41,481 bases of DNA, taken from positions 1 to 41,481 of the forward strand of contig CAJXZM010000041.1 of the NCBI GenBank assembly GCA_913063125.1. The letters are read 5' to 3'. Of this stretch, positions 9,039-17,531 are shown piece after piece. The position numbers and the translations under genes are program-made. The notes beneath the pieces are model-generated. The model was not told the DNA's origin and searched no databases. It worked only from the letters and a program-made list of their open reading frames with translations. The stretch is from an uncultured Gammaproteobacteria bacterium (GTDB taxonomy: Bacteria > Pseudomonadota > Gammaproteobacteria > Pseudomonadales > Ketobacteraceae). Every line of letters begins with the position of its first letter. The stretch's first letter is position 1.

Positions 9039-9332
9039 ATGAACGCAAAAACCAAAACTGAGATGAAATCAGAAAAATCAGAACCTGTTGTTACATTAAC
9101 GTCCCCAAAAGCACACCATAAAATATTTGAACAATTGGCTAGCCTCTATTGTGATCTATTTAATCACGACGGTTTTGGAGACATTCGTATCGAAATGCGC
9201 ATTCTTCGTCGAAACCAAAAAGAAGTTATCATTCATTGCGGCAAACAATATCGATACGTACTAGATTGCGACCAAGCTTTAGCAAATGAATCTGCTATAA
9301 AACACCTGCTTAAACGGGATTTGCTTGGATAA
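9039..9332 (+). CDS. Fur-preceded conserved-looking small protein (97 aa)
   Basis: The frame is open from further upstream, but that part contains the promoter and Fur box, so the ATG at 9039 is the sensible start. The product is a soluble protein without a signal peptide. Its C-terminal half has a compact segment (EVIIHCGKQYRYVLD) that faintly recalls HemP-type haem-uptake proteins, but it is longer and I would not assign that name. With the cupredoxin it forms a divergent pair sharing a Fur-controlled region, pointing to an iron-starvation role. Confidence 0.65.
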   Translation: MNAKTKTEMKSEKSEPVVTLTSPKAHHKIFEQLASLYCDLFNHDGFGDIRIEMRILRRNQKEVIIHCGKQYRYVLDCDQALANESAIKHLLKRDLLG

Positions 9333-9342
9333 TAGCCAAGCA
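9322..9342. repeat. Inverted repeat at the 3' end of the 97-aa gene
   Basis: A 7-bp stem (TGCTTGG / CCAAGCA) with a 7-base loop overlaps the stop codon. There is no T-run, so it is at best a weak terminator or mRNA-end structure. Confidence 0.45.
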
Positions 9343-10014
9343 GGGCCGGGCAGCAAAACTCAGGGTTCATATTTTCACAAAACCACCACCATTAACAACC
9401 GGGTTCTACCAAGCCCACCAACACCGGTACATTTGGCTGTCCGCACAAGCTTTTGTAGCTTCGTATCATGCCACTTATTAATCAGTAGCATGCAAAACCT
9501 GGATTGCGACAATTCCAACTAGATTAACCAGCGATACCCAGTCCATCTGATTTTGACGGCAAACACATATTCCTATCCCTGAAATTAAAGCCATAGCAAA
9601 TCAGCATTCACACATAGAGCCATAAATAGAAGCCTACAAATGGACATTTTCCTTTTTGTTAGATACATGAAGTTGCATTTAGGCCACTAGCAATACCAGC
9701 GACAACCGACGCAGACAATATCTTCTGCTTACACCAAAATATCTTTGCCCCCCCAACGCTGTTGAGTTAACAAATAAAACTTTTAAATGCAAAAGGTTAT
9801 GGCGGATAATTCACAGCATGTCCTCGCAAAACAGAGATGGCAAGATCACGATCAAAAACCAGCCACAATCAAAAGCCGCCTGATAGTAGCGAGCCCTAAC
9901 AACCTGGCTACTTTAATCAATTTATGTCGTTAATTTCGCAATATTTAAGTGACAACAAAAAGTTTACAACCAAATATTTTTCGAGAGAAAGGAAATTACC
10001 ACTACTTTTTTAAT
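9343..10014. other. Gene-poor stretch with IS debris
   Basis: No convincing gene is visible. The only identifiable content is an inverted fragment of an IS4-type transposase end (9444-9482). Confidence 0.5.
9444..9482 (-). pseudogene. Inverted fragment of IS4-type transposase C-terminus
   Basis: Read on the minus strand this encodes INKWHDTKLQKL, matching VNKWCDAKLQKL near the end of the broken transposase at 10015-11271. The DNA is identical at 28 of 35 aligned positions. It is a remnant of a second element copy in opposite orientation. Confidence 0.6.
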
Positions 10015-11271
10015 CACGTTTATACTCTCTCTTGCTTCGGGCGGAAAAAATCAAGGAGTAGATGGCCAGCTTTGTGCGCAATGCCAAGCGTAGCGGAACC
10101 TGGAGTAAGGTTGATACTGTTCATCGCAGTACCATTACGCAAGCCAGGAGAAAATTAAAATGGCAATTGTTTGAAGACTTATTCTATCGCGCAGTGATAC
10201 CGGCATATGAAATATTCCCGAATCGTGATGAATATTTATGGGAAGGAATGAGCGTTGTTGCTTTTTAACGGTTCAAAATATCAGTTACCAGACAGTACTA
10301 AAATCAGAGAACACTTCGATCCTTCAAGCGGCTTAGGGAAAGTAAATAATAGCCGAGGCCATTACCCTCAGTGTTTGGTATCTACTGCTTATGATGTTTT
10401 CAGGAGGATGCCAATGTGCGCTCAATCACTGCATACAATCAAGCAAGTGAGCGTAAAGAAGCTTGTGATCTTATAGAAAAGATCCAGCCAAGAAGTATAC
10501 TTTTATTCGATCGAGGCTACCCAAGCTATGATTTTATTCATCAATTAGATTCTCACTACCAAGGCTATTATTCAATCGATGTCCAACAACAAGCACTTTC
10601 TCTGCATTGAGAGCATTTGTGAAAAGCAAAAAACAAGACGGGATTATTGAAATAGTGGCACCGAGTAGTTTTAGAGGAAAGTACGGTGCCGAGGCATTCA
10701 AATGTGCTCCCGCAATCAAGCTGAGAGCCGTTAAATGGACTGCTCCTGATGGTACTAAATCGATGTTGGTTACCAAGTTACTGAATACAAAAAAATATAC
10801 TAGAGAAAAAGTGATTGCATTATATTTTAAGCGTTGATCTGTTGAAACCCACTATCGTGATGAAAAAGTGTCACTTAACATAGAGCGTTTTCATTCAAAG
10901 AGTGTTAATGGTGTAAACAGTAAGTATTTACTATTCTGATTGTCGCCGTCATTGCTAGAACATTGACTGTAGTTTCATGTGTACCGGAAAAAGAGAAAAA
11001 GGCGATTGCGGAGCCACAATTTAAACATTCTGCAATGGCGCTGGGCGCGGATATTTTCGTGCTCTACCCCGAGAATCCGGCAAATGCTATTCGCATTCTA
11101 CACGAACTTGTAATCGAGATTAAGCGGGTCAAATACCACCACCCAATTGAACCGCGGTTGTCTCACCCCATAGCTTCCAAGACACCCGTTAATAAATGGT
11201 GTGATGCGAAGCTACAGAAACTAAAGGGGCGGCTTAACGCAACAGCATTCCGCCTCCCAAGCAATCCATAG
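10015..11271 (+). pseudogene. Broken IS4-family transposase
   Basis: A DDE transposase is split over several frames. Recognisable pieces in order are an N-terminal segment (RSGTWSKVDTVHRSTITQARRK), a segment ending LFDRGYPSYDFIHQL, the IS4-type Y-R-x-x-K region (VETHYRDEKVSLNIERFHSKS) and a C-terminal block (CVPEKEKKAIAEPQFKHS to KLQKLKGRLNATAF). Several frameshifts and an in-frame TGA just before SVETHYRDEK (near 10836) break it. It cannot make a working transposase. I could not identify terminal inverted repeats or a target duplication by eye. Confidence 0.85.
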
Positions 11272-11404
11272 CCTGCCTACCTTTACCCAATACAGGTTAA
11301 TGATGGGCAGTCACACAAAATCATCTACAGCCTCAAACAGATGGCCACTGAGCTTTCCATTTTTTCACGCGCACTTATGAGTACTCAGGTAAAATACCCT
11401 AACT

Positions 11405-14400
11405 CTACAGCAATGCTAATTCGTTCGTATCAAAAGCTTCCCCATCAAAAAAATCAAAAAATTCCACCCGATAAACTTGGGACGCAAACCAGTTCTCAAT
11501 AACGATCTCATCAGTCTCTGTATTTTTAAACCTTACGACCAGATGATCGCCATCTCTATACGCATCAACATCATCTAACATGATTCCTTCACCGAACAAA
11601 ATACGATCCGCCACTGGGCTTGCAGCAATCTTGTTATAGGTTTTGTTTCGTGACGTGTACGTATAATTAACGGCACCAAAGTCATTAATCACGTCCAGGC
11701 CATCACCTGCATTAAATACGTAAGTGTCCGCACCAGCCCACCCTTCGAGCCGGTCACCCCCTTTTCCACCCACATAAGTATTCACACCAGAAAATCGTGC
11801 AGCATGACCAAATTTCCCCATTACAACTTGCTTAACAGAAATGATGTCATCACCAATACCACCATACAGATTGTTAGTATCGCCAAATTCAAGGGATATA
11901 CTGTCATTTCCTGCTTCGCCATATACCGTATCGTTACCGATACCAGCAATAACTATATCGTCACCTGGCCCAGCATTGATTACATCATCTCCATCACCAG
12001 CATTAATCGTGTCACCACCAGCTCCAGAGTCAATTAAATCAGAACCTAAACCCGTCTCTACCTGGTCATCACCCTCACCAGCATTAACAAGGTCATTTCC
12101 CCGGCCTGTAGTTATATCATCATTTCCAGACCCGCCGTATACTGAGTTATTTCCACTCCCCGCATGCACAACATCATCACCTAAACCGCCAACTATATAA
12201 TCATCCCCTGTACCCAATGCGATATAGTCATCTCCTGCACCAGCATCCAATATAATATTCCCAACTGCTGCAGTAATAACATCATTACCCTCCAGCGTAT
12301 TAATTGTTAAATCTTCCCCCCACCCTGAAACTACATCATCGCCAACACTCACCTGATTGGCAATGACAAGCTTGGCAATGTCACTTGTGCCTATTGTTTC
12401 ATTGTCAAAAAATTCAAATACTTCCACCCGATAAGCCTTAGATAGAAACCAGTTCTCAATAACAATTTCATCACTTTCTCTGTTTTTAAAACGAACTACC
12501 AGGTGATCTTCATCTCGATATGCATCAATATCACCCACAAACACCCCGTCACCAAACTGAACCCGATCTAACACCAAGCTTTCGGCAATACCTTTGTAAG
12601 TTTTTCCTCGAAAATTATAGCTATACTCAACGGCGCCAAAGTCATTAATTACATCACGACCATCACCTATATTAAACACATAGGTATCTGCGCTCGCCCA
12701 TCCCTCTAGGCGATCATCACCCGCCCCCCCTGAAAAAATATTCTCTCCCTTAAAACGCTCTGCATGGCCATTTGCCCCCAAGATAGATCGAGTAACAATA
12801 ATAGTGTCCTCACCGGTTCCTCCATACAGTTTATTAACACCTCCGTATTCCAAAGTGATACTGTCACTCCCTTCTTCGCCGTACACCTCATTATCGCCGC
12901 CCTCTACATTAACCTCATCATTACCCTGCCCGGCATAGATTATATTATTCCCTGAATCAGACACTATCGAGTCATCCCCCTCTAACGTAAAGACAGTAAT
13001 CGCCCCCCCATCATAACCAGCCATATCCAAGCTCAACCAATAGTCAGATAAGCTGACATACTCTCCACTTTCAGTTCCAATCACATCTATATTTTCAAGA
13101 TACAATTCAACAAATTTTTTCTTATGGACTTCTGTTACAGTGTTTAGCCCTCGTAGCGCCCGAACGAATCTATCAAAAACCATATAGTTTTCATTAATAT
13201 TCGATTCAAAAATAATTCTGCGACGAATTTCTTTAGCAACTAACGAAAAATCGCTATTCAAGTCGCCCGTGTTTTCGTCATACTCAAATGTAATAAATCC
13301 CTCAAAAAGATCTTTAAAAAACACCTGAGACGATAACTGATAGTGAACGGCATCAAGAAGATTAATATAGTGCTGGGATATTGCTTTCCACGCCCTGTCT
13401 CCAAACTTCTTGCCAACCAATAAGCCTGGGGTATCCCAAAATTTTTCAAGTACTGCCAACCCACGCGAATCTTCCTCAGCAACACCTGCCCACGCATATA
13501 ATACTTCCTTTAACAAAACATCCCTTTGCTCCACATCTGAGTCAAGATATTCATGAACCCGGCTATACAATTCCCCATACTGATCCACCACCAAAGCCTG
13601 ATGTAGCGACCGCACATTACCAACACCTATTGCATTCGGTAAAAGATAAATATCAGGAGAAACAGGCAGCTTAACAAAATCAACATTCCCATCGAACCAA
13701 ACATCCTCTATTAACCCTTCAGTTCCATCACTGTAACGAAACATTCCCACTAATCGATGGTCATTCCCTTGGAAATCAATATTTACAGCCTGATCATATT
13801 CAAGACCAATTGCTTCAATCCCAAGGCTAACAAGGCTATGCATTTCGAAATCCTGATTAATACCATCTGGAAATGAATCTATCCAAACCTCAAGATCATA
13901 AAACACTGAATCATAAGACGATATTAAATTATCCAAGTCATCGTCGAACTCCCTTAATGCAACAAATCCATTCTCAGCTTTTTCACCATTAGCAAGCAAA
14001 GTATTATCGCCAAATATTTCTCTTCCGCTCGAAATAATGCCATCACCATCCCGATCAAGGGCCAACAATCCTGCAGATCTTTCAATCCACCCCGTCCTTT
14101 CTTTTAAACCATCAGCATTGTGATCAAAATATATTTCACGACCAACACTATATGTTTCAATATGGTTTTGAACGGGGTACAAATTTAGAACCAATGGCGA
14201 ATTAGGAATCACCCCTCCCTTTCCATCCGTAGGCCCTCCAGATGGAAAATCTGGCTCAGGGATACTAGGGGGCTCGTTACCTTGCGAGCAATATCCCATT
14301 TTTTCACCTACGTTATTACACCCCTTTTTCCTATTCTCATCAATAGCATCCAGCTCCTTCGCCAAAGCCATGCAAATCTTATAAGGTGAACCGGGCGCAT

Positions 14401-14569
14401 ACTGCGGCTTCCTCTTCAACCCCTTTGCGTATAGTTTGGCAAAAAACTCTACTTTTTTAACATCATTACAATTTCTTGTTCGGTCACTTGCTGAAGCCGA
14501 ACCGACAAAACAAAAACCCAAGAGTAAAATAATCGAAATTAGTTTTGTTCCAAATCTTGTATTTCTCAC
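11405..14569 (-). CDS. RTX calcium-binding protein with Sec signal peptide
   Basis: This 1054-residue protein starts at a GTG preceded by GAGAGGGA. It has a Sec signal peptide (residues 1 to about 27, GSASAS-D), a cysteine-containing N-terminal part, calcium-loop segments (FDHNADG near 148; LDRDGDG near 171) and two blocks of RTX nonapeptides (about 525-595 and 745-905; GGxGDDxI types). Each RTX block is followed by a related module of about 160 residues (GDRLEGWA...TYVFN...VINDFGA). RTX proteins are usually exported by type I systems without a Sec signal, and no such transporter is adjacent; the neighbour is a T2SS/T4P-like operon. A Fur box precedes the promoter. Function (adhesin, haemophore or enzyme) is unknown. 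Confidence 0.88.
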   Translation of the reverse strand: MRNTRFGTKLISIILLLGFCFVGSASASDRTRNCNDVKKVEFFAKLYAKGLKRKPQYAPGSPYKICMALAKELDAIDENRKKGCNNVGEKMGYCSQGNEPPSIPEPDFPSGGPTDGKGGVIPNSPLVLNLYPVQNHIETYSVGREIYFDHNADGLKERTGWIERSAGLLALDRDGDGIISSGREIFGDNTLLANGEKAENGFVALREFDDDLDNLISSYDSVFYDLEVWIDSFPDGINQDFEMHSLVSLGIEAIGLEYDQAVNIDFQGNDHRLVGMFRYSDGTEGLIEDVWFDGNVDFVKLPVSPDIYLLPNAIGVGNVRSLHQALVVDQYGELYSRVHEYLDSDVEQRDVLLKEVLYAWAGVAEEDSRGLAVLEKFWDTPGLLVGKKFGDRAWKAISQHYINLLDAVHYQLSSQVFFKDLFEGFITFEYDENTGDLNSDFSLVAKEIRRRIIFESNINENYMVFDRFVRALRGLNTVTEVHKKKFVELYLENIDVIGTESGEYVSLSDYWLSLDMAGYDGGAITVFTLEGDDSIVSDSGNNIIYAGQGNDEVNVEGGDNEVYGEEGSDSITLEYGGVNKLYGGTGEDTIIVTRSILGANGHAERFKGENIFSGGAGDDRLEGWASADTYVFNIGDGRDVINDFGAVEYSYNFRGKTYKGIAESLVLDRVQFGDGVFVGDIDAYRDEDHLVVRFKNRESDEIVIENWFLSKAYRVEVFEFFDNETIGTSDIAKLVIANQVSVGDDVVSGWGEDLTINTLEGNDVITAAVGNIILDAGAGDDYIALGTGDDYIVGGLGDDVVHAGSGNNSVYGGSGNDDITTGRGNDLVNAGEGDDQVETGLGSDLIDSGAGGDTINAGDGDDVINAGPGDDIVIAGIGNDTVYGEAGNDSISLEFGDTNNLYGGIGDDIISVKQVVMGKFGHAARFSGVNTYVGGKGGDRLEGWAGADTYVFNAGDGLDVINDFGAVNYTYTSRNKTYNKIAASPVADRILFGEGIMLDDVDAYRDGDHLVVRFKNTETDEIVIENWFASQVYRVEFFDFFDGEAFDTNELALL

Positions 14570-14603
14570 TTAAGAATCCCTCTCAAATATAATCATAGAA
14601 AAA

Positions 14604-14632
14604 ACTATAACATTTCCCCCGCCCAGCCTCAA
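14604..14632 (-). promoter_or_regulatory. Sigma-70-like promoter of the RTX gene
   Basis: On the minus strand TTGAGG (14632-14627), a 17-base spacer and TATAGT (14609-14604) lie 35 bases or more before the GTG start. The Fur box abuts the -35. Confidence 0.6.
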
Positions 14633-14633
14633 C

Positions 14634-14652
14634 AATAATGATTATCATTACC
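14634..14652. promoter_or_regulatory. Fur box upstream of the RTX gene
   Basis: AATAATGATTATCATTACC matches 16 of 19 Fur consensus positions by hand, the best site in the window. It touches the -35 of the RTX promoter. Confidence 0.85.
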
Positions 14653-14767
14653 ATTAAACCAATCCAATTTTATCGACAGCACTGGTTTCACTACCATCTT
14701 TCATTTGCGACATGACACAAGACCAAAAGGAAAAGAAATCCACCACCCAAATGTTAATACGAATCAC

Positions 14768-14795
14768 TTGCATTTATAAAAAATATCGTTATAGT
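14768..14795 (+). promoter_or_regulatory. Sigma-70-like promoter of the pilin operon
   Basis: TTGCAT (14768-14773), a 16-base spacer and TATAGT (14790-14795). Transcription would start near 14802, leaving a leader of about 143 bases before the first pilin gene. Confidence 0.55.
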
Positions 14796-14801
14796 TGCCC
14801 T

Positions 14802-14944
14802 ACTCTTGCGAAACCGGGCAACATAAACTAGCAATTTTCATAGAAGCACAACCCGGCAACGAAGAATACAGAAGGCGCTGCTCCTGTGGGTGGAGATCGC
14901 TAAAACACCTATTTAACCGATACACTCATATCCCGGAGTAACAA
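14802..14944 (+). other. Possible structured leader of the pilin operon
   Basis: The predicted leader contains complementary elements (CCGGG with CCCGG; GCTCC with GGAG inside GCG/CGC) and would fold. It does not match the c-di-GMP riboswitch classes that I know. The stretch 14653-14767 between the RTX Fur box and the promoter shows nothing else. Confidence 0.3.
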
Positions 14945-16003
14945 ATGAAAAAGCTAAACCGAAAAAACTTGCTCAATCGTTTTCGCAACATTGATATAAA
15001 TGCTATTCAAGACGAAGATTTACGCAACAAGGCGCGCAAACTTAAATCAAAACAAACTGGTTTTACATTACTAGAGCTTTTAGTTGTTGTTGGAATTCTG
15101 GCGACTATCGCGGGTACAGCAACTATTGCACTGCAAGATACTGATGCGCGCGCTGCTGCTGCTGCTCATGTTGCAATGATGGACGAAATGAACAAAGGCA
15201 TTCGCACATATCGTGTATTAAACCGCGGTGTATTTCCGAATGGATTTGATTCATTGCTAGAAGTTGATGATACCGCACTTGCAAACCCTGACCTTCTCTC
15301 AATCCTTGCTATTGAAGACGTTGAAGTTGACACAATTACCGCCGATCAACTCAGCGAGCTAGCCACAGTTGGCCTATCATCTTTCAACTACGTTGCACTT
15401 GACCAAAACCCTGCAGACTTCGGTGATTGTGGTGCAACAACTTCAGTTAAAAATCTTATCAACAGCCGAAACAACGCCGTTGTAGCTGGTAACATTTTCT
15501 TATCAGCAAATGGTAACGGATGTGGTATACGCATTGACTTTACAGGTGATGCTGACAACAACCTAACTGCAGACGATCCAGGCTACTTGGTTACCTCTCA
15601 AGCAGCAGGTGCTGACCCAGCAACTACTGCGTTAGGCTCAGCTTTAACAGCAGATCTACCCGTTGCAATATGGACAGGTGGAGCAGAACGAATCACAGGC
15701 CAAGCACAAGCAGGTGCCTACAATGCTTCTGGAAACTCAGTCTTTTTAGCCACGGGTATTGGCCCAGCGTCAAGCTTGTTTGCTGCTAACGAGATTGGTG
15801 GAATGACCTCAGTACCGGTATATCGTCATGTTGCCAAAGACGAGTATAACCGCTTTATCGCCATATGGGATGTAGGTACTTATGACGGTACAGCAGAAAT
15901 CGTAATGGGCGGAACAGCAGCTCTAGTAACAATTGTTGATGGCGCTGGTGACACAAAAGAAGAAGAGTTGGGTGAGTGGGACGGAAGTCGTAACACAATC
16001 TAA
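14945..16003 (+). CDS. Type IV prepilin-like protein (probable major pilin)
   Basis: This 352-residue protein has a prepilin peptidase motif TG/FTLLELLVVVGILATIA, with Gly39, Phe40 as +1 and Glu44 as +5. The leader is unusually long (39 residues) and basic. The body has Asp- and Ala-rich segments and two cysteine-containing loops, and is larger than typical major pilins. GGAG lies 8-9 bases before the ATG. It is first in the operon and is followed by a strong terminator-like hairpin, which fits a highly expressed subunit. The pilin type is clear; the major-subunit role is inferred. Confidence 0.85.
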   Translation: MKKLNRKNLLNRFRNIDINAIQDEDLRNKARKLKSKQTGFTLLELLVVVGILATIAGTATIALQDTDARAAAAAHVAMMDEMNKGIRTYRVLNRGVFPNGFDSLLEVDDTALANPDLLSILAIEDVEVDTITADQLSELATVGLSSFNYVALDQNPADFGDCGATTSVKNLINSRNNAVVAGNIFLSANGNGCGIRIDFTGDADNNLTADDPGYLVTSQAAGADPATTALGSALTADLPVAIWTGGAERITGQAQAGAYNASGNSVFLATGIGPASSLFAANEIGGMTSVPVYRHVAKDEYNRFIAIWDVGTYDGTAEIVMGGTAALVTIVDGAGDTKEEELGEWDGSRNTI

Positions 16004-16031
16004 TTACGTAACTAACATTATTGCGTAGCGT

Positions 16032-16057
16032 GTTGGCCATACCCGAAGCTGGCCAAC
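16032..16057 (+). repeat. Inverted repeat after the first pilin gene
   Basis: An 8-bp perfect stem (GTTGGCCA / TGGCCAAC) lies just before the terminator hairpin; it may protect the 3' end of the pilin mRNA. Confidence 0.5.
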
Positions 16058-16096
16058 AAAAGGCCGCCGCCACCTTGTGACGGCGGCCTTTCTTTT
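16058..16096 (+). terminator. Rho-independent terminator/attenuator after first pilin
   Basis: A GC-rich 10-bp stem (AAGGCCGCCG / CGGCGGCCTT) is followed by TTCTTTT. It would stop most transcription after the pilin gene and let a fraction through to the assembly genes, unless a second promoter exists in 16097-16192. Confidence 0.85.
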
Positions 16097-16192
16097 AACG
16101 AATTTATTGGAATCAAACTACACATCAATTTTAGGTTTTGTAATCAAGAAATTAACATTACGCCTTTCAACTCAAAAGAATACACCCTTTTT

Positions 16193-16933
16193 ATGCCACT
16201 ACTATTTCGATGCAATAAAGCTATAAACTTATCCTCTGGATTTTCCCTACTAGAACTACTAATAGTAGTAAGTATTTTGGCGACCATTGCATTTACCAGC
16301 AGCCTGGCTTTTACCGACATTGATAAAAGTCAACAAGAACTAATGACTCGCACAGAACTAACAGAGCTTTCCAGCGCAATACGCCAACTCCACGAAGACA
16401 CTGGTTTTTGGCTAAGAACAGGGAGCGTTGAAGTAAATATTAACAGAATACCGACCCATGATGTTGCTTATAACTGGGAGGTACTTGCTAAACCCAACGG
16501 TTTAAATGTATGGGATCCAGTATCACAGCGTGGCTGGCGCGGCCCCTACATCGACAAAGTATTAGATGCAGCCGTTATCACAAATGGAGAGGCACTAAGC
16601 ATAGACGGATCAAACTCAGGAGATAACGGTGACTATAACAACCCCACTTGCGATAGCGGTGTTACGTCACCCTGCCCTGAGAATGTTGTCTTACTCGATC
16701 CCTTCGGAAACCCCTATGTGCTGCTCAACATTGACGTTAATGACGACGTTGATATTACCGTTAACCGAAACGTCATTGTTAGCTCTGGTTTTAATGGGAA
16801 ATTTGAGTCACTACCAATAACAGGTAGCGGGGAGACACGTTATTCAACCCTTTGCTTGGAGCTGCCTAATAACAATGCCTACCAAGATAATGAAAATAAC
16901 AATAGCCAAGACGACATTGCGATTTGCCCTTAG
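16193..16933 (+). CDS. GspG-like pseudopilin
   Basis: This 246-residue protein has the motif SG/FSLLELLIVVSILATIA (Gly16, Phe17 +1, Glu21 +5). The C-terminal part has GspG-type segments: RGWRGPYIDKVL followed by LLDPFGNPYVLL, resembling the WxGPY...DPWGNPY pattern of major pseudopilins, and acidic residues that could hold calcium. The ribosome-binding site before the ATG is weak. It is the second of three prepilin-like proteins in the operon. Confidence 0.8.
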   Translation: MPLLFRCNKAINLSSGFSLLELLIVVSILATIAFTSSLAFTDIDKSQQELMTRTELTELSSAIRQLHEDTGFWLRTGSVEVNINRIPTHDVAYNWEVLAKPNGLNVWDPVSQRGWRGPYIDKVLDAAVITNGEALSIDGSNSGDNGDYNNPTCDSGVTSPCPENVVLLDPFGNPYVLLNIDVNDDVDITVNRNVIVSSGFNGKFESLPITGSGETRYSTLCLELPNNNAYQDNENNNSQDDIAICP

Positions 16934-16979
16934 ATTTATGCAACCAATTTTCGTTATAACTACCTTTCAGGATATCAAC

Positions 16980-17492
16980 ATGAAAACACACTTATTGAGA
17001 AACATAACATTCCAGCTATTAGGGTTATTTTTCATCGCAACCTACAGTGTAAATTCCAATTCTGCCGAACAACTCATACAGCAAGAGTTCAAACTACCAG
17101 GCTCCTACCAATCAATTAATTTACATAATTTTGTAAAAGAAAATCGAAAATCTTATGGTGGAAAAATATCTATCGTTCCTCCACAAAAAGTGTCCTTCTC
17201 CGGAATTTTAAAGGCGTCACCAGAAAAAAAATCTACTGGTTATCTATATACAGCACTAAAGGTAATGGAAGTCTCCCCTCTACCAACCATAGAGTACCAA
17301 ATGTTTATCGGTGCCCCGGATTATAAAGACACGGTTATCTCAGTTTATGTTGATAACACACTTGCGGATGCAATCCAGAAGCAACTTCCAACCGAAACCC
17401 AAGCAACTTGGTTTGGTTACCATATTTATACCTATTCACGTGGCCCTGCCATCGTGATTGACAATGTTGTTGTTGATAAACCAAAAAAGTAA
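16980..17492 (+). CDS. Exported protein of unknown function in pilus operon
   Basis: The frame is open further upstream, but the ATG at 16980 has AGGA about 9 bases before it and begins a clear signal peptide (cleavage near NSNSA-EQ, residue 29). The mature protein of about 140 residues has mixed beta-like segments and no family that I recognise. Its place between two pilin genes suggests a periplasmic or surface accessory of the pilus or secretion machine. Confidence 0.7.
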   Translation: MKTHLLRNITFQLLGLFFIATYSVNSNSAEQLIQQEFKLPGSYQSINLHNFVKENRKSYGGKISIVPPQKVSFSGILKASPEKKSTGYLYTALKVMEVSPLPTIEYQMFIGAPDYKDTVISVYVDNTLADAIQKQLPTETQATWFGYHIYTYSRGPAIVIDNVVVDKPKK

Positions 17493-17531
17493 TTTCAGAC
17501 CATCATGTTGAACAAAGAGGAAATTAGCGCG

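Noticed and set aside
9039-9332. HemP haem-uptake protein
   Set aside because: Only a short segment is vaguely similar; the protein is longer and lacks enough of the family pattern.
11841-12200. Plus-strand ORF of 119 codons within the RTX gene
   Set aside because: Its repetitive Pro/Ser composition is the antisense shadow of the RTX nonapeptides.
11910-12330. CRISPR-like or minisatellite repeats
   Set aside because: The periodicity is coding-level RTX nonapeptide repetition with varied DNA, not identical repeats with spacers.
14802-14944. c-di-GMP riboswitch in the pilin leader
   Set aside because: The conserved aptamer segments of the GEMM classes are not present, although the leader may be structured.
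16875-16979. Longer N-terminus for the exported protein at 16980
   Set aside because: It overlaps the preceding pilin gene and would bury the signal peptide; the ATG at 16980 has a ribosome-binding site.
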